Shown in pieces: positions 50,550 to 62,143 of a stretch of DNA of 64,000 bases (the first letter of the stretch is position 1; every line of letters begins with the position of its first letter). Under the pieces are notes generated by a model. That model saw only the letters and a list, made by a program, of their open reading frames with translations, was not told the DNA's origin and did not search any database. Source of the stretch: Chrysoperla carnea (taxonomy: Eukaryota > Arthropoda > Insecta > Neuroptera > Chrysopidae); contig NC_058342.1 in the NCBI RefSeq assembly GCF_905475395.1, positions 36,674,140 to 36,738,139 on the forward strand, written 5' to 3'. The position numbers and the translations under genes are program-made.

Positions 50550-53280
50550 ACCGAAACACTCTGGCGTTAATAAAATCGAGGCAGCGAGTTCGTTAGCTCG
50601 TTATTCCCATGACAAGAAACTTCGTAAATTACTGAACTAAGGAGTGGGCAAGTAGAGAATGTATTCGTCCCAAAACATTAACACACCAAGCCTGGTGGAG
50701 AAGCTCTAGCCTTTCTTCGTGACCGCTGATCTCGATTGAATCCGATAAAAAAAATATCCTCATACTTGGAACGTTTCGCCTCCAAGAGCCTGTTTAAAAG
50801 GGCACAAAGGATCCCTTTTTCTAGGTGTTAGAGACCTGTTTGTGGTGTACCTCATATTAAAACATTCATACACTAAAATTGATCAACTATTTAAAAAAAT
50901 TTCGGCTTCAAATCCGACCCTTCTTACATTTATATTTGGATTCATCGTGGATCTAGGCAATACGTCATTAATGATCGATTGACAGGCAAACTCACAACAA
51001 TTTCAACATCTTACGCAAAACCTTACAAGGTTCAAATAAAAAAACGATTTCAACTAATTTTGAGAACAAGGAATTTTTTAAATTGTAAGGTCAATTCCAA
51101 AATACTCTTAAACTTTCCTCAAAAATACTGTATTTACAGAATAAAATAAGAAATTTGTATATTTTAATGTACGTATATTATACATTCTGAGAATTGACAT
51201 GTTTCTGAGAAATACATTTTGAAAAAAAAATTTTTTTAATACATACACTTAAACCATACAACTTTTAAACACATTCACGCAATAAAAATAATACACACTC
51301 ACACACACACACACACACTTACTTACATACACTCATAATCCAAAAAGTTGAACAGAAAAAAAAAACAATGAATTTTTATAAATATTAAAATATAGAAATT
51401 TGAACTTACAACATTTCACTAAAAAAATCTGGATGAACTCAAAATAAAAGAACTAAACGTTAAAACTTGAATAAATTACACCATGAATATGAATACATTA
51501 GTTAGCGGAATTACGAGTACTTAGAAATCTAAATTTATACGCCACAGCCACATCAAAAAAAAAAAAAATTTATGTATATTTTTTTTTGTAAAACAATCAC
51601 AAATCAAAATAAAAACGTTTACTTTTATTCACAATTAACGAGCACTGTAGCACCATTTTGTTGAAACTTTTACGGTAAAACTAGACACAATTTAAAAAAT
51701 TATTTTGATCGTTTTTGTTTATTAATAAAAAAATTTTTTGTTGGTATTTTATTTATTAAAATTTACTCAAGTCCCACTGCAAAATATTTCGTTCTTTCAA
51801 TAAAACGAGCACGCTATATGTATCTGGTTGTCTCTGTCTAGAAATAAGGAATTATGTCGACTTGAAGAATAATTACGATCACATGGTTTCAATTTTTTCT
51901 TTTATTCATTTTTTTATTGAACATTCATTTGTTTTTTTCAATTTTCTCCATTTTATATTTATTTTTGTATTTTAAAATTTTTCTTCCAAATTTTTCATAT
52001 TCCAATCACAATTTAACGTCAATTTTTAAGTGTGTGATATTGATATAATATATACAGACTATTTGGATCAAGATTACACCATCGCACTATAAAGGCTCTC
52101 ATGAAATTCCTTGACTATTCCATTTCAATAAAGTTGGCATATCCTCAGATTTGGTCGGAAGACTCCAGAAATAGTATAATTTCTCCCCACTCCCAATATA
52201 AAATAGAAATCCTTGAAAGTCCGATAATTAGATATAGACTCCAGAAAACCAGAGAAATGGTCTAGTTTCTACCTGAGTTCAGAAATAAAAAGATTATTTG
52301 CTTATTTGTTCCATTTTTAGGTAAATTAGACAGTTCTGAACAAATTTTATTTTAAATTATTTGAAAAATAATTTTTTAATTATGGAAACACTGTGTATAC
52401 AAAACTTCAAACTTGCAGGATTATGCTTCGGTGATAAAATAAAATTAATTACACTATCGTCTGACTTCTGATTTACTTCCCGACTTCCCAGAACTTTGTG
52501 GTAACCCCGAAATCAACTTTTCTTCTCTAATGAATGTTATGTTAGATATAAAGAAGGTCAAAATTCATAGTCTTGCAAAGTTCAACATGTGCATAATCAA
52601 TCATTCAAATCAGCAAAAAATCAAAGCAAATTTGAGTAAAAAATAAATGCTACATTTATAATATACGAAGATACCATAGGAACATAGCTCCAACCGGGTT
52701 TCCCACGACACCTCTCGGTTTTTATTCATTACAAATTTAAGTCTAAACTTACCTAAAATAAAAATAATTATAAAGTAGTGTAAATATGAAGTACCCAAAA
52801 TATTTATATGTATAGAACACGGTATTATTCCAAGAAGAAAAACAAATGAAAACGAAATAAATGGTGTCGAAACAATTCATATTCAAAACAAATGAATGAC
52901 GGACTGAAGGTAAACCAGAGAGAGATCACCAATGTATGAATTAAATACGATAATATTCTATTTCATTAGGTGCCAGCAAGCATAGATACTTAAAATGAAA
53001 ATTAGTTATTATGGCTGCCAGGAAAAATCCATAAAAAAAATCATAGACCTTCTTCAACAAATATGATATTATGTTTATGTAAACAATAGAAGTCAAAAAC
53101 GATAACGTTTTACCCTTAACGCAAACCACAAAACGCTCTAAAACAATTGTTTTCGTATTTACAAAGTGTATTTTTTGTGTATTGTTTTTTTAAACCAATA
53201 TCAAATAAATAATTTAATAAAAAACCAAGCTTTTTTTTTTTTAAATGATGTTAAGAAAATGGTGAAAATAATAAAATCAT
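50550..53280. other. Gene-free stretch upstream of INO80
   Basis: AT-rich DNA with a CA microsatellite at about 51296-51318 and no recognised coding sequence. The INO80 promoter should lie near its right edge; I cannot point to a specific core element. Confidence 0.4.
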
Positions 53281-53285
53281 ACAGT

Positions 53286-56200
53286 ATGGCTGATGATGGC
53301 AATTTTAAAAGTGATGTAAATAAAGTCGGTGCCACTCCGATGCATGTTCGAATTTTAGAAAAATCATTAGATTTAAATCCATTTTTAAATTTCACACAAA
53401 AACGTTTAAATGAGTTAATGAAAGAACCGCAAACGGTATCCGATACCGAGTCCTACGAGGATGATACCGAGGACGAAGACACTGAAGATTTTGAACAAGG
53501 TAATGTACCTATGACCTAACCACCTTAAACTAAAAAACAAATGAATGTCATAAATTAACAATTGCACATCAATTATATAATTTTGGGAATAAAAATGAAA
53601 CGTTCTTTTTGTTTACAGATAAGAAAATCGATCAATCGATTTATTATAATTTTCGGAATGTTGAAGATGATCGAAAATGGTTACGTGATATTTTATTATC
53701 GGTGGAAGATCCTGGCGCTGAGCCTGATTATCAAGATGAAAATGTTGTTACGGAACACGATTTACAAACTTTGCTTAAACAACACCTGTTTGAGAAAAAA
53801 CATCGGAAATTATTTAAACAAAAGGCAAAAGTAATTCCTATTTCTTTTTTTTTGCATTTTTATTGGATCAAAGCTAACTTAAAATCTCGAAAGAGCGCTT
53901 TCGTTTTTCTAAGTTAAAGAATTTTGGTTTGTAACAACTTGTACACCCTGTATATTATCAAGGTATACTTATTTTAGTCCCAAGTTTGTAACTAGAGCTT
54001 AGAAATATTGATGCTACAAACAAAATTTCCGTTTCCCAGCCCGTAAACACGACAATTCAAAAATGAAAAGAGATATCAAGCTGGGTCCGGGTTGGAGGGG
54101 GGGGGTTTAAGCAAGAAATGGTAACTAATGATTTCTTACTTTGTGTGTTTTCTAGTATGGTCAATATAAGTATTATGGAGCCAGTTTGCTGTCAAAAGTT
54201 GACATGTATGCGGAGAATCAAAAGCATAACGTTAATAATCTACCGAAACGAGCTGATAAAAATCTGAAGAGTAAGAGTAATAACTTAAAGAGAATTTCGA
54301 AAAAATCGTTAATGGGACAAAAATCACAACACCAGTTAAATATTATGAACGATATGGTAAGTTAGAAACATTTTTGGGTAACAAATTTCATCTAAAAATC
54401 GCAGTTTTGTTCGAAAAAAGTACATCTATTATTCGGGGGTTACTTTTTCTTCAAGTACACTCATATTTGGGTGAAAGAACTCATCGAAATATGATCATTA
54501 CCTACAAAATGCTTTGTTTTCGAATTATAATTTGCGAAAGATTCTTGTTGGCCGTTCTGCCTGAAAATAATTCCTCCACTTCTGTATACTTTTTGTTCAA
54601 GTCTCGAAGATTGTAAACTCATTAAAATACGAACTTAAGTTCGAAAGTATTCTAATACATAGTTCTGAATGACTGACGCACGACTGGAGCTTACTTCTTA
54701 AGTGTTATGTAGTGTGCTGTGTCCGTTGGGTTATTGTCAGTTTCAAACAATAGATGCTTTGTCTGTTATACGTACTATGTAGTATAATTTATATATGGTA
54801 ACTCGAAAAAACCCGAAGATGTACGGTGTATGTTGACTGAGTAGCTTTGTAGTCATTCTATATCGGTAGGAAACAACTACTCTTCGGGTTATTGTCAATT
54901 TCAAACAATAGATGCTTTGTCGCCAGCACACAAGCATACAAGTTATACACATGCGTTATTAAAAATTGAAAAAAGACGTAACGAGATCATTCGATCTTTT
55001 TTTCGATTTCATGATTAGTTAAATTTTTTTGCTTATAAGTGAATATTTTGAACTACAGGATGATTCAGTGAATAATGATGAAAATGATTGGGATGATACA
55101 ATGATCAAAGAGGAAGAAGAAGAATTGGTGATGCAAAAATTAGGTGGTCGAAATATGGGTGGACATTCAAATGCAAAATCAACGAAACGTAACAGTGCAT
55201 CAAATAATCCCGAACAGATGGCGATACGTCGTCGTAAATTATGGGTTCTGATGTGTAAGAAAGAAATGGGCAAAGTACAACGTGCCAAAGCGAATAACCA
55301 CAAAGAACAGCTGCAAACCTGCAAGCGAACAGCGCAATTATGTATGAAAGTATGTCGACAAAAAGCCATGCAATCCCAAAAGAATATGAAAGAAACAATA
55401 TGGCGTTGTAAGCGTTTAACGCGTGAAATGCAAACATATTGGAAACGTTACGATCGCGTTGAACGTGAAATGCGTCGACGCATGGAGAAAGAAGCTGAAG
55501 AACAGCGTAAAATGGATGTGGAAATGATTGAAGCGAAACGACAACAACGGAAATTAAATTTTTTGATCACTCAAACAGAATTGTATGCACATTTTATGTC
55601 AAGGAAATTGGGTAAAGCTTCGCCAGAAGAACAGCTACGGATCTTAAGTCAATTGGAGGAGAAGAAAATCACACGACTAGCACCTTTAGATGATTACAAC
55701 AGTGACATGATGAAAGCAAAAGCGAAAAAGAATGTTATCGATGCGATTGAAAGTGATCGAGCTCGTACCAAGTTATTTGATAAACAAACGGGCAAACCTG
55801 TTACCGATGTCGATGTCGAAGAATTAGATTTAAAAGATGCAAACATCAACAGTGATGAGGAACATCCTCAACCCTCCCTCTTCAAAGGTCATCTCAAGGG
55901 TTATCAATTGAAAGGCATGAATTGGCTTGCTAATTTATATGATCAAGGTATTAGTGGAATATTAGCCGATGAAATGGGTTTGGGAAAAACTGTTCAATCG
56001 ATTGCATTTCTTTGTCATGTTGCCGAAAAATATTGTAAGTATTCTCTTACGCCTTTAAACCTTACGATTCTAACCTTACCTCTACATCCGGATTACTATA
56101 ACTCTTTAATCATAGCTTTAATCTGAGTCCAAAGTCCTCCAAAAACATTTTACAATTTGGTAAAGATAATTTAATAGCATTGTGTGTTTTGCAGCTGTTT

Positions 56201-59200
56201 GGGGTCCATTTTTGGTAATATCACCAGCATCAACCCTACATAATTGGCAACAAGAAATGGCTAGATTTGTACCAGATTTTCGTGTTGTACCATATTGGGG
56301 GAATCCTAATGTAAGTACCCTAAAAAATTTGTTCTTGTTAATATGTGCGAAAAATAAAATGTATGTTTTTGGATGTAGGAACGAAAAATTTTACGACAAT
56401 TTTGGGAGCAAAAGGATTTACATACAAAAGAAGCCAGTTTTCATGTTGTGATTACAAGTTATCAAATTATTATCACTGATTTCAAATATTTTAATCGCAT
56501 CAAGTGGCAATACATGATTCTGGACGAGGCTCAAGCTATCAAAAGTTCTAGCAGTGTACGATGGAAAATGTTATTAGGGTTCAGTTGCCGTAATCGTTTA
56601 CTATTAAGTGGTACACCAATACAAAATAGTATGGCAGAATTATGGGCGTTATTACATTTTATTATGCCTACACTGTTCGATTCACATGACGAATTCAATG
56701 AGTGGTTCTCGAAAGATATCGAGAACCATGTTGAGAATAAAACTGGAATTGATGAAAGTAAGTATCTTTTGAGCTGTAAATTTCAAGGTCAGAAGGTTCA
56801 AAACGATTGAGATGTTAAAATTGATGTATTTTCTAGAACATTTGTCCCGTCTGCATATGATTTTGAAACCATTCATGTTGCGGCGCATTAAGAAAGACGT
56901 GGAGAATGAATTATCTGATAAAATCGAAGTAATGGTGTACTGTCCATTGACACGCCGTCAAAAATTACTTTACATGGCGTTGAAAAAGAAAATTCGCATT
57001 GAAGATCTTTTACATTACACCGTCGGTGGTGGGGATACAAATACGATAGACAAAAATTTCACATCGAATTTAATGAATTTAGTTATGCAATTTCGTAAGG
57101 TAAGAAAGAAAAACCGATTATTTTCCCGTGGTGGGAGAATTCGATTTCTTATGAGTTTTTTTGTTTGTTCTGTTTTTAGGTTTGTAATCATCCAGAATTA
57201 TTTGAGCGTCGTGACGCTAAATCACCATTGTACATACAATCAACAAATTATGTAATACCAAAATTAATTTATGCCTGGTCAAAGGATATTAGTAAATTAC
57301 GTATATTATATAATCAATTATATTTATGGACTAGTGAATATATTTATCGTGTATTACATAACAATAATAATACATCTACGTCTACGTCTACGTCATCGAC
57401 AACGTCTACGTCAACGTCGTTACCATATAATTGTTTTTCATTCACACGATTTATAAATTATTCGCCACAAGATATGTCCAACATATTTACGTATGGTATT
57501 CTAGAACTGTAAGTATCGCATCCACGGACGCCATCTTTTTATTGCTTTTATTCCTTTCAACAGTTTATCTAACCTCAAAAATAGCACAAGACTACCGTAC
57601 GTCCTTAAATGAGCTGGTGGAACAAATGAATGTAAGCCTGGTATTGGTAACGGGACACAGAGACATTCCAGGTAATTGTGAAGCCGACGAGCTTGCTAGA
57701 AATGGTGCAATTACCGCCATCTATTTAAAATATATAGAACTTAGAAGTAAATCCTGAAATTGACACATAGTGCCATCTATTATATACTTAAATAATATTA
57801 ATTGAGGGAAATTGTATAATTCTCACCGCCATCTATTGAAAATTTATAGAACTTATTTACTATTTAAAATTTCATGTTTCTAGATGTAAGCAATATTTAT
57901 TATCGTTAGAAACAAATTTAAATTTATACCATCGATCGTTTTGGTGGCCATCATCAGTTACATCCACATCGTCGAGTACAGCCACAAATTTTGTGATTAC
58001 ACCAAGTTGGAAAGTCAATTATCCAAATATTAAATATTCACATCGATTTCGTCAATTTTTCTTTACAAGAGTTTTCGAAACAGAAAGTCGTGTTTATACT
58101 TATGCGTCACTCAGTAACAATAACAAGTTGTTGGATGTATTTGGTGGGGATGACATTCATGTAAGTCCAATTCTTCTTCGATATTATTTTGTCTCCATTC
58201 ATTTCCAGTTCTACTTACTTTTCAATTCTAAATTTTGAATAAACAGGAAAATGGTTATTTAAATGGTTTGGTGAAAAAGGATGACGACTCAAATGACGGT
58301 ATCTTACAATCGAGAACTTCAGAAGATTATCAAGATATTATCGAAATGGATTTACCACGATTCTTGTTCTGCTACACGCCGAAAGTCGAAATCAAATCCA
58401 TCCAATTGTATTGTAGTTGTATTGAGTCAGCATTATATAATCAACGTGTAAATAGTCAAGGGAATTTAATTGAAGATGCGAACACGCATGCGCTTGCTTT
58501 ATATTCAAACAATCAATTATCAATGACGTCATTAATTGTTAAACATATTAAAATGGCGCAACCATTACGTGGATGGTTTAATATTGTTGTACCTGGTAAG
58601 TTTCACTTGTTTATCCCCTCACATGCCCCAACTTCCTTAATAGTCTATCGTGCTTAATTAAATTATGTCGAAATCCCAATTAAAAAAATTTTTTTTCCTA
58701 ATTTTAGATAAAGAAACACTAGTAACGGATGCTGGTAAATTATCCGTACTTGATCCGCTATTAAAACGATTAAAACAAGAAGGGCATCGAGTATTGATTT
58801 ACTCTCAAATGACAAAGATGATCGATTTATTGGAAGAGTACATGTGGCATAGAAAACACAAGTACATGCGATTAGATGGCTCCTCCAAAATATCCGAACG
58901 TCGTGATATGGTTGCTGATTTTCAAGCTCGCACCGACATCTTTGTATTTTTATTGTCGACGAGAGCGGGTGGTTTAGGTATCAATTTAACAGCGGCCGAT
59001 ACCGTCATCTTCTACGACAGTGATTGGAATCCAACGGTCGATCAACAAGCCATGGATCGAGCACATCGTTTGGGTCAGACGAAACAAGTAACGGTCTACC
59101 GTTTAATTTGTAAGGGGACAATTGAAGAACGAATTTTACAACGGGCAAGGGAAAAAAGTGAAATACAACGAATGGTTATTAGTGGGGGTAATTTTAAACC

Positions 59201-60337
59201 GGATACACTAAAACCAAAGGAAGTTGTTTCGTTGTTACTTGACGATGAAGAAATTGAAATGAAATGTAAGTTATTTTTATTTTCATTTATCTTTATAATC
59301 AGGATTCCGTACCATAGGTGCTCAAAGAAGGGGTATTTAAAACTCCTGGATTATAAAATTGTCCCAACGTTTTTATTGAAAACATTGTTTTTTTTCTCTT
59401 TAAAGATAAACAAAAAGCAGAGGAACGGAAAAATTGGGAAGAAGTACGAGAAAGAAAAGAACGCGATCGTAAACGAAAGCAATTAATTATGTCCAATGTA
59501 AGTATTAACTAAAATCATGACCATTACATAAATTTTCAAGAACTGTTTGATTTTTTTTTAAATTTGCAGCCGTATATGGGAGGTGAGGATCAGAATGGAA
59601 CACCTCCATCCAAACGTATAAAAGAAGAATGGCCGAATACTCCAGGCGGAGGAACACCGTCCACAACTAGTGGTGTATTCACACCAGAAAGCCGCAGTGA
59701 AATATCAAGTCCAGTACAAATTGAAGAGAATACGAGTTTAGTTCAAACAAACGGACATGATGATTCAAGTAACGATGGCCTTCTAGATGTGGAAACTCCT
59801 GTCCATAGCTCTCAAACTAATTTACTATTTAACTCACCATACGGAAATAAGCGAGTAGTGCGCGGTGGAACACGAAGAGGACGACCTCGAGGCTCTCGTC
59901 GTGGAGGGGGCAGTGGTAGCAAAGGTCGTGAAGTTGTGACCACTCCCACATCAGGAGTGGACAGTGATACCAGTGTTGGAAACAATGGTTCATCGTCGGA
60001 ATCTGTTTTAATGATTGACGATACCGGGGAATCGAAATCTATGCAACCAATTCGACGAGGTCCAGGTCGACCACGATTAAAACCTGTGGGTCCTGGTAAT
60101 CAAGGTACCAGAGGGGTGGTACGTCCTCGAAAACCTGTACGACCCTTACCAGTCCCCTTACGACCGCAAGCTATAGCTTCTACAAGTAATTCAACGAATT
60201 CCACAAGCACGACTACAAATTCAACAAGTAGTGCTTCGTCCGCTCAACAACAGACTCAAACGTTTAGTTTTTATGGTTCAGCAGCGTCGCCGTCGCCTAC
60301 ACCGTCACCTAGTGCTAGTTCAAATCCTGTACAGTGA
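53286..60337 (+). CDS. Ino80: INO80 chromatin-remodelling ATPase
   Basis: Thirteen exons with continuous phase: 53286-53499, 53619-53830, 54156-54356, 55059-56034, 56195-56310, 56379-56757, 56837-57099, 57180-57508, 57884-58160, 58247-58595, 58708-59265, 59406-59497 and 59570-60337; 1577 codons, close to human (1556). I chose the ATG of [10 protein letters not shown]; an in-frame ATG at 53259 would add nine residues. An acidic region precedes a basic coiled HSA/DBINO domain (residues ~240-430, with [15 protein letters not shown]). The SNF2 ATPase follows: Walker A DEMGLGKT near 518, DEAQ box at 622-625, [21 protein letters not shown], then the long family-specific insertion (~785-1110). The second lobe has [27 protein letters not shown] and [11 protein letters not shown] near 1219. 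The C-terminus has AT-hook-like [11 protein letters not shown] and [11 protein letters not shown] and ends in a Ser/Thr-rich tail. The split ATPase is diagnostic for INO80 (not Swr1/Domino or ISWI). It acts in the nucleus as the motor of a complex that slides nucleosomes and edits H2A.Z. Confidence 0.98.
53950..54085 (-). repeat. Family B fragment in INO80 intron 2
   Basis: Minus-strand fragment with GTCCCAAGTTTGTAAC, AAATATTGATGCTAC and GAAAAGAGATATCAAGCTGG; it ends beside a nine- to ten-base G run. Confidence 0.75.
54660..54945 (+). repeat. Family D repeat in INO80 intron 3
   Basis: Matches 36950-37195 in dome: ATGTAGTGTGCTGTGTCCGT, TTATTGTCAGTTTCAAACAA and TAGATGCTTTGTC, with the same internal duplication (second copy near 54895). 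Confidence 0.8.
57580..57711 (+). pseudogene. LINE RNase H fragment in INO80 intron 8
   Basis: An open segment inside the intron 57509-57883 translates to an RNase H core: [20 protein letters not shown]. That is the VPGHxxIxGNExADxLAR motif of LINE RNase H domains. Only about 44 residues are recognisable. It is in the same orientation as the gene but is removed with the intron. The fragment does not overlap in content with the LINE end at 1405-1800, so it could be a neighbouring part of a related element. Confidence 0.85.
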
Positions 60338-60975
60338 AAATTTAATTTTTTTTAATGTAGTGTAGACTTTCTTTAATAATTTTTTTTTTTTATGTTCAAT
60401 AATTTTTTTTTTTAGATTTTGAATCCAAATATTTTAATTTGTTTATAAAAAAAAATATTAACTAATTTATTTTTAAATTTTCATCATTTTATGAAAAAGT
60501 ATGATTAAAATTTAATTGCGAATCGATTTTTAAATATATCACTTATATAAATCATCGATCTCTTGCTTATTTATTTATTAAGAAAACCCCCATATTCATT
60601 TGTGTCCATTTTTAGTCAGAGACGGATTATGCCGTTTTTAACCGTTCAGGTTAAATTGTTGATTTTGATTTTAAAAATTGTTATCGAAACCCGTCGATAC
60701 AAATTTGTATACAGAAGACTGCCACACAAGGGGGCTTCAAGTTCATTTACGATTTTGAAAATATACTAACTCGAATTGACAACAGAGTGAGAACCACATC
60801 TCAAAGAAGATTGAGAAGTGTAATAAATGCGAGAACATGATTATTAATACGCATGTCTTAATATACAATATATCCGTATGGTATCCGCATTGAATACCAT
60901 ACTCGGTTATTGTGTTTCTCTGTCAGTTGTTTGAATATTGTTTTGCTGTCTTTGTTAATCTTCTCGGAGAAGTAA
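60338..60975 (+). other. INO80 3' untranslated region and spacer
   Basis: AT-rich sequence following the stop. The first exact AATAAA on the coding strand is at 60822-60827, a candidate poly(A) signal. No conserved reading frame is present. Confidence 0.45.
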
Positions 60976-61310
60976 AAATGTACACGCGCGTCTCGCGACA
61001 GGAATAACAGGCTTTAGGCTGCTGACGTGCTCCTTATCCAATCACATCATGCATTGCAGGATTATAATACCTTACGACACATATTTCTTATATATTATAC
61101 CAAAATTGGCCAACCTGCGGCTCTTTGAAGGAATATTTGTGGCTCTCAATAAATGTACCTGAGTTATTTTTTTATTTTTATAGAGCGTAATTAATTAAAT
61201 TTCAAATTATGAAAAAACCCCTGTATTATACCTTACGTACACATATCACTCGTTCTACAGCTGTCAGTCTAAAGCCTAATTGTTCCTGTCGCGAGGCGTT
61301 CCTATTTGTA
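60976..61310. repeat. hAT-like inverted-repeat element between INO80 and Klp10A
   Basis: ATGTACACGCGCGTCTCGCG plus ACAGGAATAACAGGCTTTAGGC on the left is mirrored by GCCTAATTGTTCCTGTCGCG plus AGGCGTTCCTATTTGTACAT on the right. The interior holds TTGGCCAACCTGCGGCTCTT, resembling ends of hAT-derived repeats. No transposase. Confidence 0.65.
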
Positions 61311-61389
61311 CATACTTGGTACACGAGCGGCTTATGTGGTAAAATATATGATCTAAGAATATAACCAACATACTGCAAACAGAACATAG

Positions 61390-61890
61390 ATAAAACAAGT
61401 GAATACAAACAATTGGCTGAGTTAATTGTTGAAATATCATGTATAGACAGTGTTGATTACACTGTCACATTACACATACATAACTGATATTCCTTTATAA
61501 TACATATTATACAAAATGCGTCCCTACGGGTAAACAGTAATGTTTTCGAAAAAGTTTTTCAAACAAAAGTTGTTTATCTTTTTATAAGAATCATTTTTTA
61601 CATTTAAACTTTTGTTCTATCTCTAACGTTTTACAAGATGGACCCAAGACCTTGACCTATGTTACTCATTTACGAACTCGACTTTTTACGTCTTTAGCAC
61701 GCTTTGAATTTCACCTTGATATCTCTTTTTGTTTTTGAGTAATCGTGTTGTCAGACGGACAGACAGACATCCGAAAATGGACTAATTAGATGATTTATGA
61801 CCACCTATACCAAAAAATTTGTTCGTAGCATCGATATTTGTAAGCTCTAGTTACAATCTTGGGACTAAACTTAGTATACCTTGTTATTAC
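61390..61890 (+). repeat. Family B repeat, full copy upstream of Klp10A
   Basis: Contains the head (CAATTGGCTGAGTTAATTG), the GGGTAAACAGTAATGTTTTC block, TGATATCTCTTTTTGTTTTT, the GACGGACAGACAGACA run and the tail ending TTGGGACTAAACTTAGTATA. It ends about 250 bp before the Klp10A start codon. Confidence 0.88.
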
Positions 61891-62143
61891 ATATTAATAG
61901 TGGGATACAGAACGTGTATCAGTATATGTGAACCCCAAAGAGGTCATTGTTATTAATTGTATGGTGAACCCTGAACACTGAACAATGAACATGCGAACCC
62001 TTAGAGTTATCTGATTTGTAGTATTTATAAAATTCGTCGATATTATTCGAATAGCGGTGACATTAGTGACATTACGAACTACATTGACAGATAAAATAAT
62101 GAGTGTAAAATAATTTTGACATATTTTAGATTGAAATATTTCT

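Noticed and set aside
55019-55437. Minus-strand open frames opposite INO80 exon 4
   Set aside because: Antisense shadows of the conserved HSA-region exon; no domain of their own.
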